Shown here: positions 38,933 to 39,710 of the stretch, piece by piece
Numbering within the stretch: position 1 is the first letter of the stretch
Layout: the number at the start of each line of letters is the position of its first letter
Origin: Oscillospiraceae bacterium
GTDB lineage: Bacteria; Bacillota; Clostridia; Oscillospirales; Oscillospiraceae
DNA: 39,710 nucleotides
Assembly: GCA_017435525.1 (NCBI GenBank)
Contig: JAFSEW010000041.1
Span: 1 to 39,710 of the forward strand
Direction: 5' to 3'
Notes under the pieces: generated by a model
Told to the model about the DNA's origin: nothing
Databases searched by the model: none
What the model saw: the letters and a program-made list of their open reading frames with translations, nothing else
Program-made: the position numbers and the translations under genes

Positions 38933-39508
38933 ATGAACAAGAAAATTCGTTGGATCACCCAAACCGCCGTGATGCTGGCGCTGCTGGTAACGCTGCAGTG
39001 GGTCGGCTCCTTTATTCCGGAGCAGATGACCAAGCAGCTGATCACCGGCACCATGGTCAATTGCGTGCTGGCTGTGACCGTTCTGCTGGTGGGGCTCAGC
39101 AGCGGCATCACCGTGGCGCTGATCTCCCCTGTTTGCGCATTTTTGTTTGGCATCGCCCCCAATTTTATCACCGTGGCTCCCATTATGGCAGGTAACTGCT
39201 GCTATGTGGCGCTGCTGCACCTGATCGTGGGTAAGACCCGCAAATTCGGCTGGCAGCAGATCGTTGCTTTGGTCAGCGCTGCTGTAGTGAAGTTCGGCGT
39301 GCTGTATCTGCTGGTGGTGAAGCTGATCTGCGGCATCGCCTCCGATGCCCTGCTGGGTAAGAAGCTGGGCGAAATCGTGGTGCTGGCACCGCCCATGCTG
39401 AAGATGCTGCCCACCATGTTTGCATGGCCTCAGCTGGTCACCGCCCTGTGTGGCGGCATCATTGCCCTGGCCATTCTCCCGGTACTGCGCAAGGCGCTGC
39501 ATAAGTAA
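38933..39508 (+). CDS. ECF transporter S component-like membrane protein
   Basis: A 191-residue protein with about six hydrophobic helices. The pattern of short loops and small-residue helices (GLSSGITVALISPVCAFLFGIAP, VAPIMAGNCCYVALLHLIVG, ALCGGIIALAILPVLRKAL) fits substrate-binding S components of energy-coupling-factor importers, which bind vitamins or related small molecules. No ATPase or T subunit is near; S components often share these. It starts six bases after kbl with only a weak ribosome site, so translation is probably coupled. A ligand linked to threonine/glycine metabolism is possible but unproven. Confidence 0.7.
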   Translation: MNKKIRWITQTAVMLALLVTLQWVGSFIPEQMTKQLITGTMVNCVLAVTVLLVGLSSGITVALISPVCAFLFGIAPNFITVAPIMAGNCCYVALLHLIVGKTRKFGWQQIVALVSAAVVKFGVLYLLVVKLICGIASDALLGKKLGEIVVLAPPMLKMLPTMFAWPQLVTALCGGIIALAILPVLRKALHK

Positions 39509-39518
39509 TTGCATACAG

Positions 39519-39550
39519 GAAGCCCCGGTTCCTTTCGGAACCGGGGCTTC
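39519..39550 (+). terminator. Hairpin after the tdh-kbl-ECF operon
   Basis: A 14-base perfect stem (39519-39532 with 39537-39550) with a TTTC loop, 10 bases after the stop. No T run follows at once. Confidence 0.7.
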
Positions 39551-39561
39551 AGACTGTCAAA

Positions 39562-39637
39562 ACCCCGGCATTTAGCGGGGTGTTTATAAGACAGTAACAA
39601 AAGCAAAAGGCGTGACGAAAGTGGTCGCGCCTTTTGC
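39562..39637. terminator. Two further hairpins at the right end
   Basis: A 6-base stem (39562-39567 with 39576-39581) and a 10-base outer stem (39603-39612 with 39628-39637). On the minus strand both are followed by TTTTG, so they may end a leftward gene starting beyond the window. The remaining 70 bases show no recognisable gene. Confidence 0.5.
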
Positions 39638-39710
39638 CTTATGTGGATAGCTGCTTTCGAGGCGCAAGAGGAATGCAGTCCCTTGCTCGGAACATAGTGA
39701 CGCAAAACGC

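Noticed and set aside
33252-39514. Very long open frames on the minus strand opposite the TPP enzyme, aldehyde dehydrogenase, tdh and kbl
   Set aside because: They are antisense to well-recognised enzymes, rich in His, Gly and Gln, and have no family features; they arise from GC-rich codon use of the real genes.
39430-39705. Minus-strand open frame at the right edge
   Set aside because: It spans three hairpins and the end of the ECF-like gene, has no recognisable domain and no convincing ribosome site.

Overview
The window looks like a chromosomal segment of a GC-rich, low-oxygen gut-type Clostridia, most likely Oscillospiraceae/Ruminococcaceae. The reasons are strong AGGAGG-type ribosome binding sites, a LexA of the Gram-positive type with CGAAC-type boxes, Clostridia-style protein families (PPDK, the split ThrE exporter, the YmfF/YmfH M16 pair), and two inverted extragenic repeats of a kind common in gut Firmicutes. 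No rRNA, tRNA, CRISPR array, transposase or phage gene was seen.

Layout. 1-13.7 kb is mostly housekeeping: the start of pyruvate phosphate dikinase (runs off the left edge), lexA, glmM with a GlmU-C-like acyltransferase, a two-gene ThrE-type exporter, a PlsC-like acyltransferase with a zinc ribbon, lgt with the YmfF/YmfH proteases, prmA with a membrane-anchored glycosidase-like protein, a purine-type phosphoribosyltransferase and an MscS channel. 13.9-17 kb is a more AT-rich accessory pair: an ABC exporter and an HTH-TPR regulator. 17-19.4 kb holds a lipoprotein that joins a beta-propeller-like half to a PstS-like half, and a PsiE-like membrane protein.

19.5-22.4 kb carries what I consider the most notable object: one uninterrupted gene encoding a TetM/EF-G-like ribosomal GTPase fused to a complete Rae1/YacP-type NYN endoribonuclease, with an attenuator-like leader. 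22.4-28.9 kb is an AT-rich island. It has a Lys/Pro/Gln/Asn-rich lipoprotein, a VanR/VanS-like two-component system and a divergent operon for phosphatidylethanolamine synthesis (VTT-domain protein, PssA, Psd, a small membrane protein, PAP2 phosphatase). The lipoprotein gene and the lipid operon share a TTCAGAAT-type operator placed exactly 28 bases before the -10 box, which suggests one envelope-stress regulon. A GNAT acetyltransferase with a structured, terminator-ending leader closes the island.

29.1-36.6 kb is a divergent catabolic cluster: Gfo/Idh/MocA oxidoreductase and HMG-CoA-lyase-like enzyme on one side; TIM-barrel isomerase, LysR regulator, TPP enzyme and acylating aldehyde dehydrogenase on the other. 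A 15-base palindromic repeat sits about 60-70 bases upstream of each promoter. The set resembles the logic of inositol catabolism but none of the enzymes looks like a true iol orthologue; the substrate is unknown. 36.6-39.5 kb is tdh-kbl (threonine to glycine and acetyl-CoA) followed by an ECF S-component-like membrane protein. The right end (39.5-39.7 kb) holds only hairpins.

All calls were made by reading the sequence and from knowledge of the families; no database search was run.
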